Positions 1-5,105 of a stretch of DNA of 5,106 nucleotides are shown one piece after another (position 1 is the first letter of the stretch; each line of letters begins with the position of its first letter). Under the pieces are notes generated by a model. That model ran no database searches and was not told where the DNA came from. It saw nothing but the letters and a program-made list of their open reading frames with translations. A program made the translations under genes and the position numbers. This DNA comes from Xanthobacteraceae bacterium. Lineage in GTDB: Bacteria; Pseudomonadota; Alphaproteobacteria; Rhizobiales; Xanthobacteraceae. The stretch lies in assembly GCA_030037185.1 (NCBI GenBank), contig JASHRR010000950.1, positions 1 through 5,106 of the forward strand. Direction: 5' to 3'.

Positions 1-824
1 GTTTCCACCTCGCAATGAGGGTCGCGCAGCTTCACGGCGATGCGAAAATCCCTGAGCGAGGCGGCGCCGCATGGCGGCAGATCGAGCTTCCAGGCAACGC
101 CGTCGATCTCGTCGGGGCCGGCCATGGCGCCGAGCGCGATTTCCAGATCGCCGGCAGCGCGCGCCAACGGACCAATGACCGACATGTCCGCGTAGGCATA
201 CGAGCCGGGCAGTGCCTGCCCCTTCGGGGCAACCAAGCCCCAGGTCGGCTTGAGGCCGAATACCCCGCAGAAATGCGCCGGAATGCGGATCGATCCGCCG
301 ATGTCGCTGCCCGCATCGATGCCGGTCAGGCCCGCTGCCAGCGCGGCCGCCGACCCGCCGGATGAACCGCCCGGGGTGCGCGATAAATCCCATGGGTTGT
401 TGGTGGTGCCATAGATCGCGTTGAAGCTCTGGTGATCGGCGAGCAGCAACGGCACGTTGGTCTTGCCGAACAACACGACGCCGGCCCTCTCCAGCCGGTC
501 GACCGCGAGCGCGCTTGTTTGGGTGATGTTGTTTTTGAGACCGGGATCGCCCCAGGTGGTCGGGGCACCGGCGACGTTGTAGCTCTCCTTGATGGTCATA
601 GGCACGCCATGGAGCGGCCCCCAAACCTCGCCTTTGGCGAGGGCAGCGTCGGCCGCTCGGGCACGCTCTCTTGCCCTGGCCGCATCGAGCCAGATGATGG
701 CGTTGAGGCGGCGATTGTATTTCTCGACGCGGAGCAGGAAATGCTCCAGCATCTCGACGGCGCTGATCTTTCGTTGTCGAATCAGCTGGGCGATCGCGGC
801 GGCAGATTTGAAGTGCAGTTCCAT
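1..824 (-). CDS. Amidase signature (AS) family hydrolase, N-terminal 274 residues, truncated by the window edge
   Basis: The protein is a cytoplasmic serine hydrolase that would cleave a carboxamide (R-CONH2 or an amide bond); the substrate cannot be told from this part. The minus-strand frame is open from ATG at 824-822 to the window edge, 274 codons without interruption. The Ser-cisSer-Lys triad is visible: K79 in TIKES, S154 in TPGGSSGGSAA and S178 in GSDIGGSIRIP. The spacings (75 and 24 residues) match those known for the family. FCGVFGLKPTWG (185-196) and SVIGPLAR (215-222) are further family signatures. Full proteins are about 450-500 residues, so roughly 200 residues lie outside the window. 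The start is fixed by an in-frame TAA 24 bases upstream and by MELHFKSAAAIAQLI, a usual AS N-terminus; the ribosome binding site is weak. It is not clearly GatA, since no gatB or gatC neighbour is visible. Confidence 0.95.
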   Translation of the reverse strand, partial: MELHFKSAAAIAQLIRQRKISAVEMLEHFLLRVEKYNRRLNAIIWLDAARARERARAADAALAKGEVWGPLHGVPMTIKESYNVAGAPTTWGDPGLKNNITQTSALAVDRLERAGVVLFGKTNVPLLLADHQSFNAIYGTTNNPWDLSRTPGGSSGGSAAALAAGLTGIDAGSDIGGSIRIPAHFCGVFGLKPTWGLVAPKGQALPGSYAYADMSVIGPLARAAGDLEIALGAMAGPDEIDGVAWKLDLPPCGAASLRDFRIAVKLRDPHCEVE

Positions 825-1143
825 TCGCAGATAACGCAGTCTTAGTTACGTGCAGCGGTCGGCGGCGAGTGGGAGCCTATCTGACTGACGAAATGGACGG
901 AAGGAGTTCCTCACGCCGGGCCTGGAATTAACACATGTTGCGGCAAACAGGCGAGCGATTCGGCCCGCGTCTCGCCCTGTCCGGCCGCCATCTGCTCGAG
1001 CGCCGCGGTAAGGCCCAGACTGGTCCGGCGCCATTGGCGTTGCGGCGTGCCTTAAGGTGCTTCCAGCCGAGCGCAAAACCGCGCGAGCAGCCTTTGCGGT
1101 TTGGCTTTGAGTCCGCGTCAGGGGCAAGCGAGGCATATTTTCG
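825..1143. other. Unassigned 320-base spacer upstream of the amidase
   Basis: No recognisable gene lies here. Both strands have short open frames (for example minus 1365-928 and plus 935-1261), but their translations are arginine- and proline-rich, match no family I know, and lack a convincing ribosome binding site. On the plus strand the frame that carries the downstream Pnkp remnant is closed by TAA at 1009 and TGA at 1108. The stretch must hold the amidase promoter, reading leftward, but I see no clear -35/-10 pair. It may be eroded upstream sequence of the dead Pnkp gene. Confidence 0.4.
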
Positions 1144-1594
1144 CATGCCAGTGAGCAATTCAAGGCGCAGCATTGGGCGCCCAAGGCCGAACTGGCCGCC
1201 GCCGATCTGCTGGTGGCGACGCCTCACCGCGTGGCCGATCTTGCCGACGCGCGTGCCGTGAAAGACGCCGTCGTCTGGTCGGAAGAACTGACGGGCGCGG
1301 GCGGCGAGGGGATGACGCTGCTCGCGTTTATCGCGCGGCACGAAGGGGGTTTGGCCGGCGATCAACTACCGCGGCCCGGAATATCTGCGCATCATCGCCG
1401 GGCCGGACTGCCCAATGCCGCAACATCCGGGCCGGCTGCGCGAGCCGCGCCGCCAAGCGGGGCCCATCCGCGAATTCGCGCTGGGGCTCGAAGCGCTCGA
1501 CCGCTTCATCAGGCGCGAACCGCTCCAACGCGCCCGTCAGTGCATCTTGGCTGTGCTGGCATTGGAGAGCAAACTGGTGGATCGGCGCCGCTAG
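1144..1594 (+). pseudogene. Decayed C-terminal (ligase-domain) remnant of a bacterial polynucleotide kinase-phosphatase (Pnkp)
   Basis: Intact bacterial Pnkp is a protein of about 850 residues with kinase, phosphatase and adenylyltransferase (ligase) domains; it repairs broken RNA, usually with Hen1. Only the end of the ligase domain is left. Frame 1 reads ATPHRVADLADA then WSEELTGAGGEGM (GGEGM at 1300-1314), resembling nucleotidyltransferase motif IV. Frame 2 continues as INYRGPEYLRIIAGPD from 1361, then IREFALGLEALDRF and LAVLALES, ending at TAG 1592-1594, much like the usual Pnkp C-terminus. The frames join at a run of five G (1345-1349); removing one G gives a continuous HEG-VWPAINYRG. 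Residues also look lost: the expected motif IV 'VVKP' reads TLLA and motif V 'IKxRG' reads INYRG. Upstream, the frame is closed by TGA at 1108 and no kinase or phosphatase domain or hen1 is present. The assignment is from recalled family sequence. Confidence 0.72.
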
Positions 1595-1671
1595 TGTCGG
1601 CTGTCTTAAGGGCGCCTATCGATTTTACTGTCATGGCCACTGCACTTGGTAACTGGCAATCGCGATCGTGA

Positions 1672-1925
1672 AGGAGGAAAGGCTCGAACCTGCAACGGGA
1701 ACTGCACATGCTGCACAAGCGCGACGGTAGGCATTGCTGCCGGTCAGCGGCAGTCGCGGTGAGGTGCTGTTGAAGCCGCGAAGGAACGCCGAAACGAGCG
1801 GAATCGGGAGATTCCGTTCCAAACCCCGGGTGAGCGCCGCTGGCCATTGAACCGGCTTTCCCGAGGGGAGATTGCCCGCAAGGGCAGCGTCACTGGGCCC
1901 GTAAGGGCATAGTTTTAGGAGACGA
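1672..1925 (+). ncRNA. HEARO / omega-RNA (IscB guide-RNA scaffold)
   Basis: In IscB systems this RNA binds the IscB nuclease and directs it with a guide of about 16 nt at its 5' end, copied from sequence flanking the element. The position fits: it directly precedes the iscB start. Visible helices are: CTGCCG/CGGCAG at 1737-1742 with 1748-1753; TCGCGG/CCGCGA at 1754-1759 with 1776-1781; a 7-bp stem 1799-1805 with 1810-1816 and loop GGGA; TGCCC/GGGCA at 1873-1877 with 1882-1886 and loop GCAA; GCCC/GGGC at 1897-1900 with 1905-1908 and loop GTAA. Three loops are GNRA tetraloops and all listed stems are perfect Watson-Crick, indicating a real structured RNA. The putative guide would be about 1656-1671 (gcaatcgcgatcgtga). 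The 5' and 3' ends are approximate and no promoter is evident. The partner protein encoded here is broken. Confidence 0.8.
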
Positions 1926-1928
1926 AGT

Positions 1929-2340
1929 CTGTCGCTATTCGTTCTCGATAGGCGTAAGCGGCTGCTGATGCCGTATGGTGAGAAAGGGCTCGCCTGCTCC
2001 TTGAACGCGGCAGGGCGTTGTGCGTCGCTATCCCTTCACGATCCGCCTGCGGGACCGCGTCGGGGGAGACCTTCAACCGGGTCAAGCTTGATGGCGGCAG
2101 CAAGACCACCGGCGTTGCCGTCGTTACCGAGGAGGACTCAAAGCCATGGGGCCGGGAGTGCACTGCCGCACAAAGCTAACCAAGCACGGATTCAAGGGCA
2201 CCAAGCGCGTGCACGGAGTCCACACGGGCGCCGCGGTGCGGCCACAGGTGCCCCAAGGGTGCCCGCAAAGGTGGGCAGGTCGGTCGAGTAGCGGTTGCAA
2301 AGATACTGATCTAACGAGGAGATGGGTATGGATGCAACAC
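1929..2340 (+). pseudogene. iscB: Broken iscB (RRXRR / RuvC-like RNA-guided nuclease), multiple frameshifts and large internal deletion
   Basis: IscB is the transposon-encoded ancestor of Cas9, normally about 400-500 residues: PLMP N-terminus, split RuvC, HNH, C-terminal domain. The start is recognisable as FVLDRRKRLLMPYGEK (1938-1985), then in another frame GVVRRYPFTIRLRDRVGG (from about 2014), then in a third RVKLDGGSKTTGVAVVTEE (2078-2134). The last carries the RuvC-I Asp (2090-2092), with the usual LDPGSKTTG changed to LDGGSKTTG. The C-terminal part follows at once: CRTKLTKHGFKGTKRVHGVHTG (2161-2226), then after a shift near 2260 GGQVGRVAVAKILI, a TAA at 2312-2314, and RGDGYGC in the same frame. 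Bridge helix, RuvC-II, HNH and RuvC-III are absent, a loss of very roughly 250-300 codons near 2140-2160. At least three frameshifts plus the stop make it non-functional. Because the HNH region is gone, an IsrB (naturally HNH-less) parent cannot be excluded. Confidence 0.88.
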
Positions 2341-2342
2341 CA

Positions 2343-2359
2343 ACCGGCCTCCGGCCGGT
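2343..2359 (+). repeat. Perfect hairpin near the right end of the IscB element
   Basis: ACCGGCC (2343-2349) and GGCCGGT (2353-2359) form a 7-bp perfect stem with a 3-base loop. It follows the last recognisable iscB codons. IS200/IS605-superfamily elements carry subterminal hairpins recognised by their single-strand transposase, so this is a candidate right-end structure; it has no T-tract and does not look like an intrinsic terminator. Confidence 0.5.
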
Positions 2360-2368
2360 GCGCTGAGC

Positions 2369-2390
2369 CCCCCGGCCTAAAGGCCCGGGG
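2369..2390 (+). repeat. Second right-end hairpin of the IscB element
   Basis: The inner stem GGCC/GGCC (2374-2377 with 2382-2385) has the loop TAAA. It is continued outward by CCCC/GGGG (2369-2372 with 2387-2390), separated by one C-C mismatch (2373/2386). GC-rich hairpins of the kind CCCCGGCC-loop-GGCCGGGG are familiar just after iscB/isrB frames. It could act as the transposon right-end hairpin or as a factor-assisted terminator; no T run follows. The mismatch suggests decay. Confidence 0.5.
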
Positions 2391-2430
2391 TACGTCGCGC
2401 AATGTGATGGTGGTTTGAAACGAGCCGAAC

Positions 2431-2436
2431 GGAGGA
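2431..2436 (+). promoter_or_regulatory. Ribosome binding site of the deaminase gene
   Basis: GGAGGA lies 12 bases before ATG 2449-2451, slightly far but strong. It supports this start over the in-frame ATG at M11, because the residues before M11 (SSAWDERF) belong to the conserved N-terminus of the family. Confidence 0.65.
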
Positions 2437-2448
2437 CTTGGGTTAGCA

Positions 2449-2925
2449 ATGTTTTCGAGCGCCTGGGATGAGAGGTTTATGCTGCTGGCGCATCAGATCG
2501 CCCGCTGGAGCAAGGAAAAAGGCCGCCGGGTCGGCGCCGTCGTTGTCGGACCGGACAAGGAGATCAGATCGACCGGCTTCAACGGGTTTCCGCGCGGCGT
2601 GCGCGATGATGTCGAGGCGAGGCATTGCCGCGAGACCGGGGCCAAATACCTGTGGAGTTCCCACGCCGAGCGCAATGCAATCTACAACGCCGCCCGGATC
2701 GGCGTGTCCCTCAAGGGCTGCGTCATGTATGTGCCGTGGTTCCCGTGCGTGGAGTGTGCCAAGGCGATCATCCAATCAGGTATCAGCGAACTCGTCGCCT
2801 ATCGGCCCGACTTCTCTGAGCCGAAATGGGGGGTGGAATTTCAGGTCGTGCAGGAAATGTTCAGCGAAGCAGACCTCAAGGTGCGTTACATGGCCAGGCT
2901 TGAGGATCTCTCGGTCGGCTCGTGA
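2449..2925 (+). CDS. Deoxycytidylate (dCMP) deaminase-type zinc enzyme
   Basis: The 158-residue cytosolic protein belongs to the cytidine/deoxycytidylate deaminase superfamily. Members of this branch convert dCMP to dUMP, feeding thymidylate synthesis; ComEB is a relative. The sequence shows WDERFMLLAHQIARWSK (6-22), VGAVVVGPD (28-36) and the substrate-side motif GFNGFPRG (43-50). The zinc/catalytic signatures are SSHAERNAI (70-78; H72 zinc ligand, E74 proton shuttle) and PWFPCVECAK (96-105; C100 and C103 zinc ligands). All catalytic residues are present and the length is normal, so it should be active. It stands alone, about 40 bases after the IscB element's right end and converging on the CoA-transferase. 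Strict dCMP preference, and dCTP/dTTP allostery as in some members, cannot be read from the sequence. A related CMP/dCMP deaminase with another substrate is the main alternative. Confidence 0.92.
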   Translation: MFSSAWDERFMLLAHQIARWSKEKGRRVGAVVVGPDKEIRSTGFNGFPRGVRDDVEARHCRETGAKYLWSSHAERNAIYNAARIGVSLKGCVMYVPWFPCVECAKAIIQSGISELVAYRPDFSEPKWGVEFQVVQEMFSEADLKVRYMARLEDLSVGS

Positions 2926-2943
2926 AGCCGCCCGGCGGCTTTC
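2925..2943 (+). terminator. Possible intrinsic terminator between convergent genes
   Basis: AAGCCGC (2925-2931) and GCGGCTT (2935-2941) form a 7-bp stem with a 3-base loop; the hairpin starts on the last base of the deaminase stop codon. Only three T (2940-2942) follow, so it is a weak plus-strand terminator. It falls in the 54-base gap between two convergent genes, where a shared terminator is expected. Confidence 0.45.
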
Positions 2944-2979
2944 GACATGGCAAGGATCAGACGGGCTCGACGTGCCTAG

Positions 2980-4188
2980 TCAAATGACGCCGTTGTCGCG
3001 CAGTACGGCCAGTTTCGCCTCATCGAAACCAAGACGGTCGGACAACACCTCATCGGTATGCTGGCCGAGCAGCGGCGGCGGCAACCGGTAATCGGGCGGC
3101 GTTTGGGAAAGCCTTACCGGATTGGCGATAACATCAATGCCCCTCGCGGTTGCGGCGTGAGGCATGTGGACGACGACGCCGCGGGCGCGGGCCTGCGGAT
3201 CAGCAAAGACGTCGCGCAGGGTGTTGATCGGCCCACAGGCGATCTTTAATGCCTCGAGTCGCCCGATCCATTCGGCGGTGGTCCTCGTTTTCATTACCGG
3301 CGTGAGCGCCTCGACCACAAGCTGGCGGTTTTCGACCCGCGCCGCATTGGTGGCGAAGCGCCGGTCGACAAGCAGGTGGCCGAGTCCAAAACTCTCGCAA
3401 AACCGCTTGAAGGTCGGGTCGTTTGCGATCGACAATACGACATATCCGTCGCTGGTCGCAAACACCTGGTAGGGTACGATGTTCGGATGCTGATTGCCGA
3501 GCCGGGGCGGGTTCTCGGCGGTCGCAAGATAATTCATGCCTTGGTTGGCGAGGACAGCGACATGTGCATCAAGCATCCCGATGTCGATTTGCTGTCCGCG
3601 GCCGGTGGCGTCCCGATGGCGCAGCGCCGCCAATATGCCGATGCAGCCATAGAGGCCCGCGAACAAGTCGGCGAGCGGAACTCCGACTTTCTGCGGCAGG
3701 CCGTCCGGTTCACCGGTCAGACTCATGACCCCCCCCATCGCCTGGATCAAGCTGTCGTAGCCGGGGCGCTGCGCATAAGGTCCGGTCTGCCCGAAGCCGG
3801 TGATCGAACAGTAGATCAGCCCGGGAAATCTCTCGAGGAGCTGCTCATAGCCGAGGCCGTACTTGCGGAGCGCCCCCACCTTGAAGTTCTCAACAAGGAT
3901 GTCGCTCTGGGCGATCAGCCGTAGCGCGATCTCCTGGCCTTCCGGTTTGGCAATGTCGAGCGTGACCGACCGCTTGTTGCGGTTGACCCCGACGAAGTAG
4001 GCGCTCTCTTTGGTTCCGGGCATGAATGGGGGCGCGAATCCGCGCGTGTCGTCGCCGCAAGCCGGCTTCTCAATCTTGAGGACGTCTGCGCCGAGATCGG
4101 CAAGCATCTGCACGCAAGTCGGCCCCGCGAGCACGCGGGTGAGATCGAATACTTTGATGTCTTTGAGTGGTCCGGTCGGCGCAGCCAT
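2980..4188 (-). CDS. Family III CoA-transferase (CaiB/BaiF type), 402 residues
   Basis: This family moves CoA between carboxylic acids through an enzyme-bound mixed anhydride; members include formyl-CoA and carnitine CoA-transferases. The frame is intact with a typical length of about 400. It opens with LKDIKVFDLTRVLAGPTCVQ (8-27) and DLGADVLKIEKP (31-42), followed by NRNKRSVTLD (69-78), DILVENFKVG (96-105), and SITGFGQTGPYAQRPGYDSL with QAMGGVMSLTG (128-159). The likely catalytic Asp is D174 in GVPLADLFAG, at the family's usual position near 169. The frame could extend to 4401, but ATG 4188 is preferred because AAGAGGTG lies just upstream (4200-4193, AGAGG six bases from ATG) and the family N-terminus starts there; the 71 extra residues are not family-like. 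A run of eight G in the coding strand (3736-3729) encodes MGGV. Substrates are unknown: the glycine-rich loop of true formyl-CoA transferase is not seen. Confidence 0.95.
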   Translation of the reverse strand: MAAPTGPLKDIKVFDLTRVLAGPTCVQMLADLGADVLKIEKPACGDDTRGFAPPFMPGTKESAYFVGVNRNKRSVTLDIAKPEGQEIALRLIAQSDILVENFKVGALRKYGLGYEQLLERFPGLIYCSITGFGQTGPYAQRPGYDSLIQAMGGVMSLTGEPDGLPQKVGVPLADLFAGLYGCIGILAALRHRDATGRGQQIDIGMLDAHVAVLANQGMNYLATAENPPRLGNQHPNIVPYQVFATSDGYVVLSIANDPTFKRFCESFGLGHLLVDRRFATNAARVENRQLVVEALTPVMKTRTTAEWIGRLEALKIACGPINTLRDVFADPQARARGVVVHMPHAATARGIDVIANPVRLSQTPPDYRLPPPLLGQHTDEVLSDRLGFDEAKLAVLRDNGVI

Positions 4189-4192
4189 TCGA

Positions 4193-4200
4193 CACCTCTT
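4193..4200 (-). promoter_or_regulatory. Ribosome binding site that decides the CoA-transferase start
   Basis: Reading leftward, AAGAGGTG is followed after a few bases by ATG 4188-4186. This favours the 402-residue product over the longer 473-residue frame starting at 4401. Confidence 0.65.
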
Positions 4201-4207
4201 TGCAGAT

Positions 4208-4236
4208 CGAATGTCGAATCGCAAGGAAGTCGTCAA
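4208..4236 (-). promoter_or_regulatory. Weak candidate promoter for the CoA-transferase gene
   Basis: On the minus strand TTGACG (4236-4231) matches a -35 box well. CATTCG (4213-4208) lies 17 bases further on at the -10 position but is a poor match. Transcription would start near 4201, giving a very short leader. Offered as a candidate only. Confidence 0.25.
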
Positions 4237-4500
4237 GCTTGTCGCCGCCGGTGCGCGTTCCGATGCCGAATCGTTTTTGCTGGCGAGTTGGCGGCCGTCG
4301 GCGGCTTTCGGCTCAGGCCCCGCGAGAAAAACATCGGTCACGCGCGACAAGCGGCATGGGTTTTGAAGTGATTTGCTCGCGTGCAGAACAAGATGTCCCA
4401 TTGCCGCGCGACAGATTCCATGGCAGTCTCAGTTTTGCCAAATGTAGCGATCATCCTGCGTGATCCAAATCCAGTGCTTGCGAATAAAGCAGGTACCAAG

Positions 4501-4637
4501 GTTGGAAGTGCAAGGCTTGTGAAATCAAGGCTTGTGGTCAGGACTTGAGCCAGAGCAAGACCTGAGCGAACTTGGGCCAGTGGCTTGGTCAAAAGTTGAG
4601 CAGTCTGGGATCGAGGCACAAGACTTGTGGACACAAG
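4501..4637 (+). repeat. Degenerate CTTG-rich short-period repeat tract
   Basis: The word CTTG recurs at 4516, 4531, 4544, 4571, 4584 and 4624, with near-copies (GTTG 4501 and 4595, CCTG 4561) between, giving irregular spacings of about 10-17 bases. The cleanest part is an exact 11-base direct repeat, CAAGGCTTGTG, at 4511-4521 and 4526-4536 (period 15). At 4617-4629 lies CACAAGACTTGTG, a perfect palindrome with 6-base arms around one central base, followed by a further CACAAG at 4632-4637. The tract lies 55-190 bases upstream of the 4692 start. It may be a decayed tandem repeat or a cluster of protein-binding sites; the sequence alone does not decide. Confidence 0.5.
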
Positions 4638-4677
4638 AAGGGGGCGAGCACAACTGGGGCTATAGGGGCTTAAAAAC

Positions 4678-4682
4678 AGGAG
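4678..4682 (+). promoter_or_regulatory. Ribosome binding site of the MCDYSL gene
   Basis: AGGAG lies 9 bases before ATG 4692-4694 and supports that start over the internal ATG at codon 40. Confidence 0.65.
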
Positions 4683-4691
4683 TTCCTTGCC

Positions 4692-5105
4692 ATGTGTGAC
4701 TACAGCCTACAAGGCGTCGCGTCACGCCCTGCGGCGGTCGGAGACAAGCTGACGACGAGAAACTTCGGTACCGGAACCCGGGGCTTTTGCGCTCCGGAGG
4801 ATCGTAACATGGCCGTGTGCGTGCTTCCGGGCACCGAAATTGCGTTTGCCGGAGAAGTTGCGATTGAATCGCCGAGATTCTTCGGCCAAAGCGTGAAGAG
4901 CCTTAAGCACACCACGGCGATCTTCCGGCAGATCGACAAAGAAACGCCGCATGTGCATCACGACGCATTGGAGTTTCCGGACGGACAAATCGTCCTTCTG
5001 ACCGCGCTCCGCGAAGGTCAGGAGGCGACCGTCCTGCAGCTTCCGGCGCGCCCGACGACGCAGCGCGAGCACGAAGAACAACGCCGGGCAGCCTACACCG
5101 GCTGA
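4692..5105 (+). CDS. Small conserved protein of unknown function (MCDYSL N-terminus)
   Basis: This is a 137-residue protein with its stop codon in the last bases of the window. I recognise the N-terminal pattern MCDYSL...ASRPA.VGDKL followed by TRGFCA and AVCVLPGTEIAF as that of a small uncharacterised family in Bradyrhizobium-like alphaproteobacteria; this is recall, not a search. Conserved-looking parts are residues 1-22, TRGFCAPED (29-37), MAVCVLPGTEIAF (40-52) and a His-rich segment HVHHDALEFPDG (87-98), whose histidines could bind metal though nothing proves it. No signal peptide or membrane segment is visible; the C-terminus (REHEEQRRAA) is charged and probably helical, and the protein is probably cytosolic. 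The neighbouring gene is divergent, so it is likely transcribed alone or with genes beyond the right edge. Confidence 0.78.
   Translation: MCDYSLQGVASRPAAVGDKLTTRNFGTGTRGFCAPEDRNMAVCVLPGTEIAFAGEVAIESPRFFGQSVKSLKHTTAIFRQIDKETPHVHHDALEFPDGQIVLLTALREGQEATVLQLPARPTTQREHEEQRRAAYTG

Larger units (their letters stand above)
1672..2407 (+). mobile_element. Degenerate IscB-type (IS200/IS605 superfamily, HEARO) element, boundaries approximate
   Basis: The element is recognised from its parts in the expected order: a structured HEARO/omega-RNA segment, an iscB frame starting straight after it, and GC-rich hairpins at the 3' end. No tnpA transposase is present, as in most IscB elements, which rely on a transposase in trans. 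The left end is placed after GTGA (1668-1671), because HEARO elements are reported to sit just after ATGA or GTGA. The right end is placed near a second GTGA (2404-2407), shortly after the last hairpin. Both limits are inferred; no empty site was compared. The element lies between the dead Pnkp remnant and the deaminase gene, ending about 40 bases before the deaminase start, and seems not to interrupt an intact gene. Confidence 0.7.
4201..4691. other. Divergent intergenic region without a recognisable gene
   Basis: About 500 bases separate two divergently transcribed genes. Short open frames exist on both strands, including a 98-codon minus frame from GTG 4634, but none has a good ribosome binding site or a recognisable product. 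The 4201-4470 part shows nothing beyond the weak leftward promoter candidate. The 4471-4640 part is a CTTG/CAAG-rich repeat tract annotated separately. The region should hold the promoter of the 4692 gene, but I could not find a convincing -35/-10 pair. Confidence 0.5.

Noticed and set aside
432..845. Plus-strand open frames opposite the amidase
   Set aside because: They are shadows of the amidase, whose catalytic motifs fix the minus strand as coding.
928..1365. Minus-strand open frame of 145 codons opposite the Pnkp remnant
   Set aside because: Its translation is Arg/Pro-rich and unlike any family I know, it lacks a ribosome binding site, and it overlaps the recognisable plus-strand Pnkp-like coding; it is a shadow of GC-rich sequence.
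1968..2291. Plus open frame of 107 codons beginning MPYGEKG
   Set aside because: Only its first residues are IscB-like; after the frameshift near 2016 it reads the wrong frame. It is part of the iscB pseudogene, not a separate gene.
3376..3924. Long plus-strand open frame antisense to the CoA-transferase
   Set aside because: It lies wholly opposite an intact, well-recognised gene and its product matches nothing; codon bias of the real gene explains it.
4189..4401. N-terminal extension of the CoA-transferase to ATG 4401
   Set aside because: The extra 71 residues are not family-like, and a good ribosome binding site stands before ATG 4188.
4338..4634. Minus-strand 98-codon open frame across the CTTG repeat tract
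   Set aside because: It starts at GTG with no good ribosome binding site, and its Ser/Leu/Thr-rich start only reflects the repeat; no family resemblance.
4501..4637. CRISPR array
   Set aside because: Units are short, irregular and diverged, with no constant repeat of 24-40 bases and no regular spacers.
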